In this document: positions 11,301 through 22,926 of the stretch, piece by piece | How the letters are laid out: every line of letters begins with the position of its first letter | How positions within the stretch are numbered: position 1 is the first letter of the stretch | From: Spironucleus salmonicida | Lineage: Eukaryota; Fornicata; Diplomonadida; Hexamitidae | NCBI GenBank assembly: GCA_000497125.2 | Contig: CM035319.1 | Coordinates: forward strand, 372,001 to 436,000 | DNA: 64,000 nt | Direction of reading: 5' to 3' | Notes under the pieces: model-generated | Told to the model about the DNA's origin: nothing | Databases searched by the model: none | Seen by the model: only the letters and a program-made list of their open reading frames with translations | Translations under genes and position numbers: made by a program

Positions 11301-13752
11301 ATGATCTATATGTCGCAAATTTAAAATTCATACGCTAACCATGAAGATACTATTAACCTAAGCAGGTTGAAATCTACATAATATTAAAAACTTTACCTTT
11401 AGAACCAGAGTTAACCATGCAAATCAAAGCATTTCTTTTAGATAAATCTGCTTTAACTACTTTTTCTAACTATTCTTATGACTACTAAAGCTATCTATTA
11501 AATGTGCCTTCAAAACCATTCTCTTTAGTTTATCCTGGAGCAAGTTAAATTTTATTGTTTATACTATCATAAATTGTATTTTAACAAGCAATAGAAAGAT
11601 TTTCTTAAATTACATTTGCTTGATCTTTTGCTTTTTAAGAAATGATCATATCTCCAAAACCGATACTGAACGAATGTTCAATCATAAAATTCGTCACAGT
11701 TCTTTAACAATTATCTAAGAAGGATCTACAATATTCTGGACTGAAATCCTTCCAAAGAACATGAATTAACCCTCCTTAAGCTTGACCAATAACCTTATTT
11801 GAAGCAACACCAGTTAATAATTCGCCTTATAAGATAATCTAACAAGTATCCGAATTAATATTATCAGCATTTCTCCCGCCAATATCTAAGTTAATTTACG
11901 TAGGTAATGACATTGAAAATAACTATTTGCCTGTCCAAAGAGTTTAAGGATAAAGTACAGCAGGTTATGGTGTATTTATAGCCAAAAATGGGTTATCAAT
12001 ATTGTTAGTACCAGCATAAAAACTACTTTATGCTTATTAAACACTAGATTCTTAACTTGAGGAATTATCAAAGGAATATGCATCATTTGATTCACCAGCA
12101 AGCAAACTTCTGTTTATAACACTTCCATAATCTTATCTGTAGTTAGCATCTGGATAACTTAAGAACATCATGAATTTTTAAAATGAATCCTAGGTCATAA
12201 ATTTGTCTTTTTATGTCATAATATAACTGCCTACTAAAGAATCTTAAACAATTGATATTAGTGGAGCGTTATGTTTACAACTGACTATCTACTTACTTAC
12301 GAGCATAATCTCAGCCATTTCAGAAATAGATTAAAGTGCTTATGGTTCATGCATATTCATCTCATCTCCATCAAAATCAGCATTATACGGTTTTGCAGCA
12401 CACAAATTTAGCCTAAATGTAGAGTATGGTAATACTTTTACACGATGACTCATAAAAGACATTTTATGAAGAGATGGTTAACGATTAAACATAACATAGT
12501 CACCTTCCAACAAATGTCTATGAACAATATCACCTATTTTAATATTGACTGGCTCCGTGGCCTAATCCAACCTCTTTAAACTAGAACCAATTTATACTAA
12601 ATTTGCACCGGGATATTAAGTTCCTTTGTGAACTAATTTTTACAAAAATTCTTTATTTCTAGCATTAACTGTCTCAGGGAAGCTTAACCTGGCAGCAACA
12701 GATCTAGGAACCCCTAATTAATCAATAGAAATAGTTGGATCTCCAGAAATAACACTACGCGAACAAAAGTTAACACGCTTACCCATACAATTATTTCTTA
12801 AAATACCATACTTACCTCTTAATCTATCAGTGATACCTTTAACTTATTTGACTGCTGTATTTTCCACCTTGGCTGTTTTAACAACAGATGCAAAGGCAGT
12901 TGCTATATTCCGTTAACATTCTAATCTGGCATCAGTACTTTCTCCTGCTGTTAATTTACTTCCTTATACAATCTAAACTAACTTTTAGTAAACATCAGTT
13001 AATTAATCCCTATTAGTCTACCCCATCATAAGAATTGTCGGTCTACAGCATTTAGGAAGAACAGGGATATGGCGTAAAACTAAATTAACAGGATTGTTAT
13101 TTTCTAATCCAAGTAGGAACAAATCAGAAGCTTAATATCGCGAAATAATTTAAATAGCTACTGCGCAGCTAATCGATTCTTCTTTACGAACCTCACCTTT
13201 ATTACCTTTAAATTACTCCTCAAAACGAATAATTTCATTAGTATCTGGTCTGTCCTTAAATAATATACGCGAGTCGCAACACTTTTCGTCTCTAGTTAAT
13301 TTATATAAAGCAGTGATAAAGTTTAATTTAGGCTAAGATGACCTAAATTATTGTATTCTCTCGTCTTATTTATCTCTTTCAGTTTCATATTATTCTAAAA
13401 TAACCCTATACTTTAATTTAGCACAGGTGGGGCAAAAACATGACATAATTTGAGCTAACTATTTGATTAATAAAGGATGGAATATTTAAACTGAGTCTAG
13501 ACTAATTGTACCAAAATGCCCAGGACATGGCTATTATCCAACTGCATCGCCACAAGTGCCATTACATTACTAGCATTAACCATCTTCAGGATAAACAACA
13601 CCTAAATGATTTGATTCTAAAGGATCAATGTTAGTATTATGTTCTTTATTGAGCAGTTTAAATGATGCCATGTGTTTATCACTAAAAATACTAAAATTAA
13701 CACCAGTAATCCTCCCAACAGGAATATCAATTTAGGTATCCTGAATGGGCAT
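8389..13752 (-). CDS. RPB1: RNA polymerase II largest subunit RPB1, 1787 aa
   Basis: Catalytic subunit of the mRNA-synthesising polymerase. Blocks run in order: zinc cysteines and CPGHFG near the N-terminus; the clamp region; [11 protein letters not shown] at about residue 423, whose Gln is a TAA codon; the metal-A motif [12 protein letters not shown] with Asp459, Asp461 and Asp463; the bridge-helix/trigger-loop block [39 protein letters not shown]; and the domain-5 block ending FDLLLD near residue 1605. [19 protein letters not shown] and [16 protein letters not shown] favour Pol II over Pol I or III. The last 180 residues are Ser/Asn/Arg/Gln-rich with no YSPTSPS heptads. Length is close to other RPB1 proteins. 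No introns are seen. Confidence 0.95.
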
Positions 13753-13805
13753 TTAATGGAATGGAATTAAAACTAATAATATAATATATAACTAATATAT
13801 AATAA
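13753..13805 (-). promoter_or_regulatory. RPB1 upstream spacer
   Basis: Only 53 bases separate the RPB1 start from the stop of the upstream gene on the same strand. The spacer is nearly all A+T and contains overlapping ATATAATATATAA and ATATATAATAAT tracts, the same type of element seen before other starts. The core promoter of RPB1 must lie here or inside the neighbouring coding sequence. Confidence 0.35.
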
Positions 13806-14288
13806 TCATAATTCATGTAGGCGAATTAAGCTAATACTTTCATTATCTTTCATGATGCCTTTCCATTTAACACCATCTTTATCGATAAATATACCTTCAC
13901 CATTCATTTTACATTTATCCCATGGACCATCCCAAATTTCTCCATCTTTAAAGAAATATTAGCCTGCTAAGTAATTGCCATCCTAATCAACTTTACCTAC
14001 AAATTTAGAGCCATCTGGATAAGATATAGTACCTTCTTAAAACAGATCATTATTCCAAATACCATCAAATATTTACGCGATTTCTGGAATAATTTCTAGT
14101 GGATCAAATCCTGGACACTCGAATTTTTCTAAAGTTATCAGAGATTCAGTAAAAATGCCTGTTCCTTAACGAATATTAATATCACCAATTATCACATATT
14201 CACCATCATATTTAGAACCATTTTTAAACAGAAATTTACCGTTCTAAGTTTCAGACGGTGCACCTTTTGCATTAGGTTTTGGGGGCAT
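13806..14288 (-). CDS. MORN-repeat-like protein, 160 aa
   Basis: The protein is built of short beta-hairpin repeats with Gly-Tyr/Trp patterns: FKNGSKYDGEY, QIFDGIWNNDLFQEGTIS, YPDGSKFVGKVDQDGNY and GEIWDGPWDKCKMNGEG. These match MORN (membrane occupation and recognition nexus) repeats in spacing. Such proteins act as scaffolds or phospholipid-contact modules, often in flagellar and cortical structures of protists. There are about five repeats and no additional domain. It lies directly upstream of RPB1 on the same strand. Confidence 0.75.
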
Positions 14289-14326
14289 TTATGCGGAACT
14301 AATTTATAAGTAATAATATATAATAT

Positions 14327-15250
14327 TCACTTAATTTTACATTTTATACATTTTATTTATGATTATATATAATCTAGCTTTTCTTAATTTGTTGATTGTA
14401 TTGTTAATATTTTTTATTAGTTTTCTACAATTTATTTAAGTAAATTTATAACTTCTTATTTATTAGATTATGTGGGCATAATTAACTCATCATGTTCATC
14501 TTTTGTTATATGAAATGAATGTGATTCTGTTTCAGATATTAAAGTACCAATCTTATCAACTATCTAGAGGTCAGAATGTAATGGATTTTTAGAACAGTTG
14601 ACCATTTTTTATTCATTCCATAATAAATCAAAGTAAGACTTATGTTTTTCCATAGTATTTTATTTAAAAGATTAATTATCTTTTTACAGTAATTTCTTCC
14701 CTAGTTTGAAAGTATCACACTGGCTTAGCAGCTCAGTTACCGGAAATTTTGTCTTCATCAATTTTACTATTTAATTTATTATAACAATGCAATTATCAAC
14801 ATGTTCAACCTCTATAAATGTAATGGTTTAATCAAGAGAGGAAATAAATACATTTTTCAAATTTTTACACTATAACAATATAGAAAAATCATTTATATTT
14901 TCGCAGTTTATTGATTGAAAACTTGATATCTTACTACAATAACAAATAGAATGAAAACACTCTTGCGTTATAGTGCAATTAATAAGACTCAAAGATTATA
15001 AATTTAAGAAGTTATGAAATGGTAGTGATACCTAATTAATAAGCTGTAATTGTAATATTTATGCTTATATCTATTCTTTTTGCTAGATTTGATCCTTATT
15101 TATTTGATTTTCAAAAATATCAGGTACAAATTTTTGTTTTTCTAATGATTTTGTAGAATAGAGAATCTGGTTAAATTCATGATATAAGAACTACACGAAA
15201 TCTATTCTCTTCGAGACTAGCTAAAAAACCCCAAATAAAAAATTATTCAT
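14327..15250 (-). CDS. hypothetical protein with weak LRR-like blocks, 307 aa
   Basis: Open frame from ATG at 15250 to TGA at 14327-14329, preceded by AAG to give AGTGA. The mid region carries Leu/Ile/Cys-spaced segments (SLSLINCTITQECF, ISSFQSINCENINDF, CKNLKNVFISSL) that look like degenerate leucine-rich repeats. The C-terminal 100 residues are helical and Gln/Lys-rich. I see no enzymatic motif. The next gene upstream on the same strand also has LRR-like character, so the two may be related. Confidence 0.65.
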
Positions 15251-15480
15251 CTATAAAATGAATAATAGTAGTAAGTATATATTAATAAATTATTGAATTT
15301 GGTTATAAAAAAAGATTGATTATTGCAAGTTATTATTACAGATATTTTATAGTAAAAGAAAATAATCAATCAATTTTAAGGTAGATGCAAAAATATTACA
15401 CTAACTTTGGTTAGATAATTAGGGTTTAATTATTTTTAGTTATAAAATAAGCTAAATATATAATAGTAGATTGTAAACAA
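15251..15480. other. A+T-rich intergenic spacer
   Basis: This 230-base spacer lies between two minus-strand genes. I see only A+T-rich sequence with short poly-A and TATATTAATAAATTATTG tracts, and no open frame of note or RNA gene. Confidence 0.5.
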
Positions 15481-15906
15481 TCATTTGCTCCTTTTAATGA
15501 AAGCTTCTTGTATTTTCCTTACATGCTCAGGTTTTAAATGACTGCACATCACAACTTTAACCTCCTAAAGTTCTAATGTGTTAACAATAACCCTACATAT
15601 ATCTTTGACACATGAAGGGGCAAAATCATTTCTAGATAAGTCTATAAGTTCAATTCCACGAGATTCAAGGGAAAGCAAAATGGATCTAACACCGGAGTTC
15701 ATAAGTCCGTTCAAAGGGGCAATAAATTTAGTGACACGCATTTATTTTAAGGCTGTTGATAAGGCAATCGCTTATTTATCACCTATATATATTCCAGTCA
15801 AATTTAATTCTGTGACATGACTCTGTAGAAGTTTCTATAGATATGGTAGAGGTGGAATAAGTAAATTTTAGCATTCTTAAAGATAGGCGTCAACTGGAGT
15901 GGCCAT
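15481..15906 (-). CDS. leucine-rich repeat protein, 141 aa
   Basis: Short protein with recognisable LRR consensus segments: VTELNLTGIYIGDKQ, MRVTKFIAPLNGLMNSGVRSI and RGIELIDLSRNDFAPS, followed by a more conserved C-terminal cap. LRR proteins mediate protein binding and are greatly expanded in diplomonads. The start shares a 66-base A+T spacer with the divergent coiled-coil gene. The ligand is unknown. Confidence 0.75.
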
Positions 15907-15972
15907 ATTTTGAGTTATCAAATTTAACTATATTAGTATATATAATTATAATCATATGCTTCTTAATCCGCA

Positions 15973-16902
15973 ATGGATATAAATAAACTAAAGCATTCGA
16001 TTATATAGAAGTAGGAAGAAATAAAATCACTAGAGGGAAAAATTAAGGCATAAGAATAAGAAATTATAGATTTATAGAACGAACTTAATGATAACGAGCA
16101 GCAACATAAAGTAGCAATGGAATAACTGTAAGAAAAATTAACAACTTTCGAAACAGATCCTTCTCAGCTTCCACCTGAAATTAGAGACTTAAAAACTTAA
16201 ATATTTGCTAAGATAGAAGAAATAGAGAAGAATACTGAGGATAATATTTAAGTTGCAATCATGGAAGCGAAAAGCCATACTAGACCATAATACTAAACTA
16301 TATCTGAAAAATTAATGCAACGAGAATAACAGTAAAGAAATATACACAGGAAGAATTACATTTAGCAATTATAGTTAGAAAAAGATCAACTTTAAAATGA
16401 GTTAGTCTAATAACGTTAAAAAAATGTTGATCTTCAAACTCATATAAAGTAAACTGAAGAGAATATTAGGAAATTAAGACATGAATTACGCTATGTAATG
16501 ACAGAATCTTTAGAGAAAAAGCAATAAATAGGTAACGCTCTGGAATAAGTTAAACCGTCATAAAAACCATAGAAAACTCAGGTAATCAATCTGGCCCAAT
16601 AAAGCCAATTACAACCTCAAAAACCAGCTGACCGCACGGACTCGCTGAAACAGAAAATAGATGTTCTCTAAAAACAAATCTCGGACGCCCAGAACGACAT
16701 TCGCCTGGTGACGAATCTAGCAAAAACAGAACTAGAAGACTTGAACCTCTTGGATAAAATGCGCTCTACACAACCCCTAACCCCCGACGAGAAGCGCCAA
16801 ATTTGTGATCAGTTGTCCAAAAACGATGAAATCACGCAGGCCCTTCTGAGACTGGCATAAATCAAGGAGCAGCAGTCGTTCAAGCTTCCGCAGCTCAAGT
16901 GA
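15973..16902 (+). CDS. coiled-coil protein, 309 aa
   Basis: Almost entirely predicted coiled coil (KIKAQEQEIIDLQNEL and similar heptads), with a Pro-containing break SQLPPEIRDLKTQ near residue 65 and a second at about 200-215 (KPSQKPQKTQ). The 5' two thirds is AT-rich with TAA/TAG glutamines. From about 16600 the gene becomes GC-rich and uses CAG/CAA, one of several intragenic composition switches in the window. It ends AAG TGA AC. It converges with an EF-hand gene 23 bases away. The function is likely cytoskeletal, by inference. Confidence 0.75.
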
Positions 16903-16925
16903 ACCATTTGCCATCACTCGACTTC

Positions 16926-17384
16926 TCACACCTCAAATCTGCAGAAAACAAGCGCGAAATCCTTAAACGAGATTTCACCTCCAAACTCATTACATAGGTC
17001 CTCAAGCTCCTGGCGCTCAGCCGGAATCCCGAGTTGTTGAAGGACAAACTACAGTTCCGATGCATTCACCATTCCGTCGCCGTTTCGGTCAAAACACAAG
17101 AAAACATCGCGAATGGTCGCCTCCTGGTCGTAGTTTCTAGACGAGTTTACGAGCAGTTTGGTGAAGTTAATAAACGAAATTTCCTGCGACTAGCAAAAAG
17201 TTTCCAGTATGTCCGCAATTTCACCCCTCGTTGGCTGTTGATTCAGAATGTGCATTATGCGGTCAATTTCATCGGGCTAGATCTTACCTGATTTGGAGAT
17301 ATTAAAGGCGTTAAAGGCCTCGCGGTACTCGTCCAAAAATTCGACTATTACGTCAGTTGGGATATCGTCCATATGTAGTTGCAT
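16926..17384 (-). CDS. EF-hand protein, calmodulin/centrin-like, 152 aa
   Basis: The four-helix-pair layout of a calmodulin-superfamily protein: EYREAFNAFNISKSGKIQPDE (degenerate loop 1), a second degenerate pair, the intact calcium loop DRNGDGMVNASE near residue 90, and a degenerate fourth pair (EFGGEISFKDFA). Only one canonical Ca2+ site is visible, so it may be a structural light chain rather than a full calcium sensor. The gene is GC-rich throughout. ATG at 17384 was chosen; an in-frame internal ATG lies four codons later. Confidence 0.8.
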
Positions 17385-17611
17385 GGATTATTAGTAATGC
17401 CATATAATAATTGTAAATATTTAAGTATCAAATCATAATATTATTATATTGAATACTACATATTCTATATAATTATAAGGAATTTGGAATAATTTTCAGT
17501 AACTTATATAATACTTAGTTTAAGCCAAATGGAATACAAAAATTAAACTTCTGCATTTTCAATATAATGTATAATACATTTCATTTAGATTCCGCCTTTT
17601 ACAAAAATAAA
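17385..17611. promoter_or_regulatory. divergent A+T spacer
   Basis: This 227-base region lies between the starts of the EF-hand gene (minus) and a coiled-coil gene (plus). It is about 80% A+T with several TATAATTATAA and ATTATTATATTG tracts and presumably contains both promoters. I see no RNA gene or credible open frame. Confidence 0.35.
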
Positions 17612-19204
17612 ATGTCTATAGAGAAATACAGTTTAGAGCACCCCACAAAAATAAACTCACCAAGGTCTTTTATTGCTATGGACCGTTTAGGTATCACTGA
17701 ACAGATGATTTAGCCTCCAACACAGCTTTCCTACAAGCTTACTGTTGGTGACGATGATATAGCCGAAAAAGGCTACTACATGAAACTAGCAGAAGTGTAA
17801 GAGTATGTTTCTGATCTAAAATAGGAGTTTATTAACATTAAACAGAACGGTATCCTCTTTGAGGAGTACTTGATCCAGAAGGAGAATCCATTGCTCCAAG
17901 ACCTTGTACGCGCGGATTCTGTCGATTACTCGCTTAAGCAGTCAGATTTCAAGATAATTTCCAACGAAGAGGCCCAGCGAAGACGGTGCGAGTAAGAGAA
18001 GGCTTTCAAAGACGAAATGGAAAAAGCCCAGCAGGAACGTCTACGCAAGAACCATGAAATCGAAATAAAGCGTGCAGAACGCATATAGCAGCTTGCAGTA
18101 GAGCGTGAGGCTCACGCAATCTAGGAACGTGAAAAATAAGCTAAAATTCTTGCAGATAAACAAGCGTTCGCTAAATCGCAGCTGGAGCGAAACTTCCAGC
18201 TCCAGAAATCGATGCGAGACAAGGACGAGCATCTACGTCAGCAGAAGCTAGAGTAACACCGCCAAATCTAGTCCCAGGCAGCGCACGAGCGCCGCCTTCA
18301 GGAGGAGCGCAAAAAAGAGCTCGAAATTCAGTAGCAGAAGGAGCAGAAACGTAAATTCCAGGAGTTCCGTGAGCAGACATTACGGGCTGAGCAGCAGGAG
18401 AAAGAGCGCCAGAAGCGGCTCATCGAGGAGCAGCGTTTGAAGGAGCAGGCGAACCGGATGAAGCAGTTGGAGGCGGTTAAGAAACAGGAGGAAATACGGC
18501 AACTTTTTAAGTAGAAGCAGCGCGAGAACGAACTAGCGTTCAAGGAGAAGATGAAGGTCGCAGACGCGAATATCCAGAGCAAGAACTACCAGATTTTCGA
18601 GAAGGCGAGCCAGCTGAAGCTAAAGTACGACGTAAAGACCGAGAACGCCAAAATCCTTATCGACCAGGCGGAGCGTTAGAGGCATGCACAGCTACAGAGC
18701 TCGCTGGACGATACCTACGAGAAGATGCGCAAAGCGGACGAGATCAAGCGCCAAAGGGAGAAGGAGCTGTTGATGAGCGCTGTAGAGAAGCAGTTCCAGT
18801 TCGAGCATAAAACGAACAACTCGGAGCAGTACAAGCGTAAAAAGGAGTATCAGGCGAAGCTGAAGGGCGTCAAGACGCAGCACAAGTTGAACGTAGTGGA
18901 CCAGATGCAGCAGGAGCGCGACTTCGTGCGGAACCAGAACGTCTAGCTAAGCGTGAAGCTGGACTCCCTAAAGACGCTGCCAGAACATGAAAGGCAGCAG
19001 CGCGAGGCTGAAATAATGCGCAATATGGCCAGCACAACCGGGAAGGCCTCGCAGGCTGCGTCGTCTTAGAAGGTCAGGCCGGCTAGCGCTAGCCGCAAGG
19101 TTATCGATATTAGCTCGCCGCAAAATCCGGTGTCGCAGGAAAATCCCAAATAAACCGATTTGTTGAAGGAAGACGTATTGAAAATTGAGGAGTTGAAAGA
19201 GTGA
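17612..19204 (+). CDS. Glu/Gln/Arg-rich coiled-coil protein, 530 aa
   Basis: The N-terminal 110 residues form a non-repetitive head (MSIEKYSLEHPTKINSPRSF, then a globular part). From about residue 120 to 470 there is a highly charged, probably single alpha-helix or coiled coil of EERRLQEERKKELE type. The tail is Ser/Pro-rich (ASSQKVRPASASRKV). Such architecture is common among flagellar and basal-body proteins. The central part is unusually GC-rich, with CAG largely replacing TAA/TAG, and produces several spurious antisense frames. It ends GAG TGA. Confidence 0.8.
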
Positions 19205-19248
19205 TTTTTATATGATTATATATACCTGTATTGTATCAAAAATTAAAA

Positions 19249-20259
19249 ATGAGCCAGCTCCCGCTTTCTGATTAGGGCACATCTCGCCACTATCCGACGA
19301 TGAAAGCGATCAGTAACTCGTTATTTGACCTAATGCAAGCTATTAGTAACTCAAATCTGAATAAAAAAGGTATATACAAGCATCTGCTAAAAGCGGCAGA
19401 TTTCGTATCTTTTCTGTTAACATCTGAGGCCATTTACAGCCTGGCCAGAAAATTGGACGAAAATTCAGAGATTCTTATGGATAAAACCCTGACAGATACG
19501 ATGAAAAGGCACCAGTTTCTCAAAAAGAATCAAATCTCACGTGCATGTCTGAATGTTATCAGAAGCAAATTCCGTCCGAACTCTGAATAGTTTCTGATAC
19601 AAATTTTGACACAAGAATTTGAGAAGACGTCCTTAAAACGTACTTTCTTCCGAACAAAACAGCATCCCTTACACGTTGTTCTGTTTGACTTTTAGCTAGA
19701 TGTGACACTCACTTTTTCCCTCCTCTGCTTCTACTTGTTCACTCAAGATGTTGTATTTGAGGCCTTTGATGAGTATCAAAATGTCGAGATTTAGACTTTT
19801 CAGTTCAAAGAGTTCGTTTTCAACATACAATCAGCTCCACGGTTTGTCGACTTTTGGTTTCCAGCGTTCAGTAAAGATGAAAAAGTAATATTTCAGGCCA
19901 GATATATTGAAAACGACATAAACTACGATATAGCAGGTGATGACGAAGATTTTAAAGAAAATATGATGTTCTAAAATGACATTTAGTTCAAAGACAGCAT
20001 AATAAGAGAAAACGTCAAAAACGACCCAATAGCCGAAAAAGTTAACTACCGTGAGTTGGTATAAGAAGAAGTCAGCCGATAAATTGAGCCACTAAAGCAG
20101 TAGATGAATAGCTTGGACAAGAAACTCAAAAATCTAACCGACCAGAACAGCATCCTGAGTGCGAGCCAGCAGAAGATTTTACTCGATTTCGACAAGATGT
20201 TCAACGTTGTCAGGGAGCTCAACGACAGCATAATCAGGCTAGCTGGTAGGAAGAAGTGA
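19249..20259 (+). CDS. hypothetical protein, 336 aa
   Basis: The open frame follows the previous gene by 44 bases on the same strand. The N-terminal two thirds is globular and hydrophobic, with an acidic segment DIAGDDEDFKENMMF near residue 225. The last 80 residues form a coiled coil (EPLKQQMNSLDKKLKNLT). I find no known domain and no membrane segment. It converges with the SAC3-like gene, 11 bases between stops. The stop is AAG TGA AA. Confidence 0.75.
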
Positions 20260-20270
20260 AAATTATCGAG

Positions 20271-21056
20271 TCATAAAACGAATTTCGCATTTCCCAGCGC
20301 CAATACCGCGTTCACATAACGATTATCGTCATGCACGGCCTTGCCCTGTGCCCACTGTATGACCGCCATCTATACACATTCTTCCGCTTGCCCGGCATAG
20401 AACTCGATAAAAAGCGCCAAATTCATGATCTTTTCGCTCTTTCCGAAGCGGATTTGACCCTGCAGTGCGAGGATTTCTTTCAGGTCCTGCACAAGCGCAG
20501 CAGCACGCAGCGCGTCATAGTTTGCCTTCACAAGGTACTGGTCTGTAAGGCCCTGCACAGAGTAGTCAAATCGGACGGCGCGCATCTAGGACCGGAACTT
20601 TATGTAGTCGCCGCAGAAGTAGTCGCGTTGAGGCTACAGGTGGTCTTTTAGAGCGTCGAACTGGGCGTGGTAGATCAGAACAGCCTTATGCAGCGTGTTA
20701 GGTGTCCTAATTTCGCACGGGTCTGGCTTTTGTGTGGATCTGGCGTACATTTTCTCGACTTTAGTGCAAAGTGGCGTGAAAACGTCCTGGTGGGGAGATT
20801 TTGGTTTGCTCTTCGGAATAAGTTACTCTTTAATGGTAAACTGGAGATTTAGCGCGTAGTCTATAACTTTTTGAGGGATTTTTAGGTCTTTTGCTTATCC
20901 TTTGATGAAATTTAGAAACGCTTCATCGTTTTGGATAATTTTGGGTGATGGGATAGCTACCCCGTAGCTGCATAGGTTTTCCCAGATCAAATAGAGCTGT
21001 TGAACTCGTTTGATGTCATTTAACCCTACCCCTTTGAAAAACATTTATTTAGACAT
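20271..21056 (-). CDS. SAC3/GANP/THP3-domain-like protein, 261 aa
   Basis: The central stretch KFRSQMRAVRFDYSVQGLTD, then QYLVKANYDALRAAAL, matches the core of the SAC3/GANP/LENG8 family, where the pattern is R-x-D-x-x-V-Q-x-I followed by an E-x-H-A-R-type helix. A preceding block (LHKAVLIYHAQFDAL) and a helical PCI-like tail agree. Family members work in mRNA export (TREX-2) or Thp3-Csn12 type complexes. The usual motif is somewhat degenerate. ATG at 21056 is used; an alternative in-frame ATG lies four codons inside. The start is only 14 bases from the stop of the M24 gene upstream on the same strand, so its promoter must overlap that gene. Confidence 0.65.
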
Positions 21057-21070
21057 TTTCGAAATGGAAA

Positions 21071-22147
21071 TCACTTTATAATCCAATCGTAAGAATATGG
21101 TGTAATAACCTCAACACCATGCTCAGTAACCCTTATATCATCTTCAATTCGCACTCCACCGACTTTGTGATAATAAAGGCCAGGCTCTATAGTGAAAACC
21201 TGATTAATTATACAAACCTTATCTTCAGCTACTCTGGTGTTCACACTTGGAGCTTCATGCAAATCTAACCCAACTCCATGACCTAAGCCGTGAATCATTC
21301 CGCACCATTAGTCGTCAATTAGCTCCTTTTTATATCCATCCTTAGCAAAAGCATCTTCCACATATTTAGCGATATCGAGTATCCTCATACCAGGTTTAAC
21401 CATTTATATAGCATGTTATTATACTTCCAAAACCTTCTCATACTGCTTTTTAAGTACATTTGATGGTTTTCCTTTTACAAACGTTCTTGTCATATCTGCA
21501 TAATACAATGTGTCAGCTCTTGGGAAAATATCACACACAATAGCTTGATTAGGAATAATATTCCCAGTTCCTATACAATGAGGATCACATCCTTATACAC
21601 CACATGCTATTATTGGTTCATAATCACTTATCCCACCATTTTCAAGAATAACTTTTTTAACTTCTATGCGAAGAGTTTCACTGGTAAGCTTAGTATTATT
21701 ATAAATGATAAACTCACCTTATATTGTACTTTCACTTAAAATATTTTTAATTTTATCAAAACACTTCATTGAAATTTTATTCGCATTAATTAAGTGTTAT
21801 ACTTCTTATTCTGTTTTAATCTCTCTTTCTTGTATACATGACTCTATAACATCAATTTATCTCTACTCTTGAATTTTTTTAAACAATCCCGCCGGAAAAT
21901 TATAATTTACCTTTAAGTCAGTTATATCTTCAGTAATTTTTAAAGCATATTCATGGTCTTTGAATCCCTTTTCTCTCAGGAAAACTTCGCAACAAGATTC
22001 TTTTTAGGCTCTTCCAAACTCTAATTCTGAAACATAAATCTTAGGTTATTACGGAGAATTAACGAGTAAAAATACTGGATCGTGAACAATAAATTTTGAT
22101 GCATATAGAAAATCTGCGTTATCTGATGTAGTGAAATATAATGTCAT
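21071..22147 (-). CDS. M24-family metallopeptidase (Xaa-Pro dipeptidase/aminopeptidase P type), 358 aa
   Basis: Pita-bread fold peptidase that removes residues next to proline. The five metal ligands are present: Asp206 and Asp218 in DIFPRADTLYYADMTRTF, His290 in HGLGHGVGLDLHE, Glu321 in FTIEPGLYY and Glu335 in GVRIEDDI. The 358-residue length, with a creatinase-like N-terminal domain, fits PepQ/PepP rather than methionine aminopeptidase. No signal peptide is seen, so it is probably cytosolic. Spacing between the two Asp ligands is one residue longer than the commonest form, which is tolerated in the family. Confidence 0.88.
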
Positions 22148-22274
22148 TTATTACACTGATTTGATAAAATAAATAATTTTTATATATAATAACCAAATTA
22201 TATATTCTCTTTGGAAATTAAATATACAACAGTTCTATATGATAATGTTATAGTTTAAAATACAAATTTCAATA

Positions 22275-22793
22275 ATGCGTGCCACTTTTGACTTCGTCTC
22301 CCTATTTTAATCTACACCAACTACAGTTGATCCTATATCAAAATCATTTTAATCACTATTTCCATATCCTCAATTTTTTGATTAGTTATGCAAGCTTCAT
22401 GAAGATTTAATTACAATTAAAGCTAACTTTCCAGCTTCTATCCACATTAGAAAATCATTTATATAGTAGGAGAATATATAGTTAGAGAAATTAAAATAAA
22501 ATCTATGCTAAATCAACGATAATGCTCAATTTTTTGAAGATGATCATTCCCTTTTATCAGAGAACACACTTCTTGCCAGGCTCAATTAAAAAAACTTCGT
22601 AAACGCTCTAGCAGCTATATCAAAAAGTTAAAGTGTTCTAAATAAACTTAACTATGAGATCAGAGAATATGTTATTTCTCAGCGTGAAAATTAAGATTTA
22701 GAAAAGAAATTAGAAGAGGGATTAGAAATTTGCGAATATAATTTAAAGATTATTTAGGATGAAGCAACTGTATTGGGAGTTGATTATGAGTGA
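22275..22793 (+). CDS. hypothetical protein, 172 aa
   Basis: ATG at 22275 to TGA at 22791-22793 (GAG TGA AT). It has an N-terminal Phe/Ser/Pro-rich segment and a C-terminal helical, coiled-coil-prone half (QDLEKKLEEGLEICEYNLK). I do not recognise a family. It is divergent from the M24 gene over a 127-base A+T spacer that contains TATATATAATAACC and TATATTCT elements. Confidence 0.7.
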
Positions 22794-22926
22794 ATAAGCT
22801 GGTATCATAATACGTTTCAAATAGCTTATGTTCGGATAAATGAAAATTTGTCGAAAAGGCTAAAATTTAAAACATTATTTTTATATAAATATATAACTAT
22901 TTTTAATTTATTCCCAATTGCAAAAT

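Noticed and set aside
18041-18883. Several overlapping minus-strand frames within the coiled-coil gene
   Set aside because: Antisense of a GC-rich, Glu/Arg-rich coiled coil; Phe/Ser/Cys-rich antisense translations are typical artefacts.
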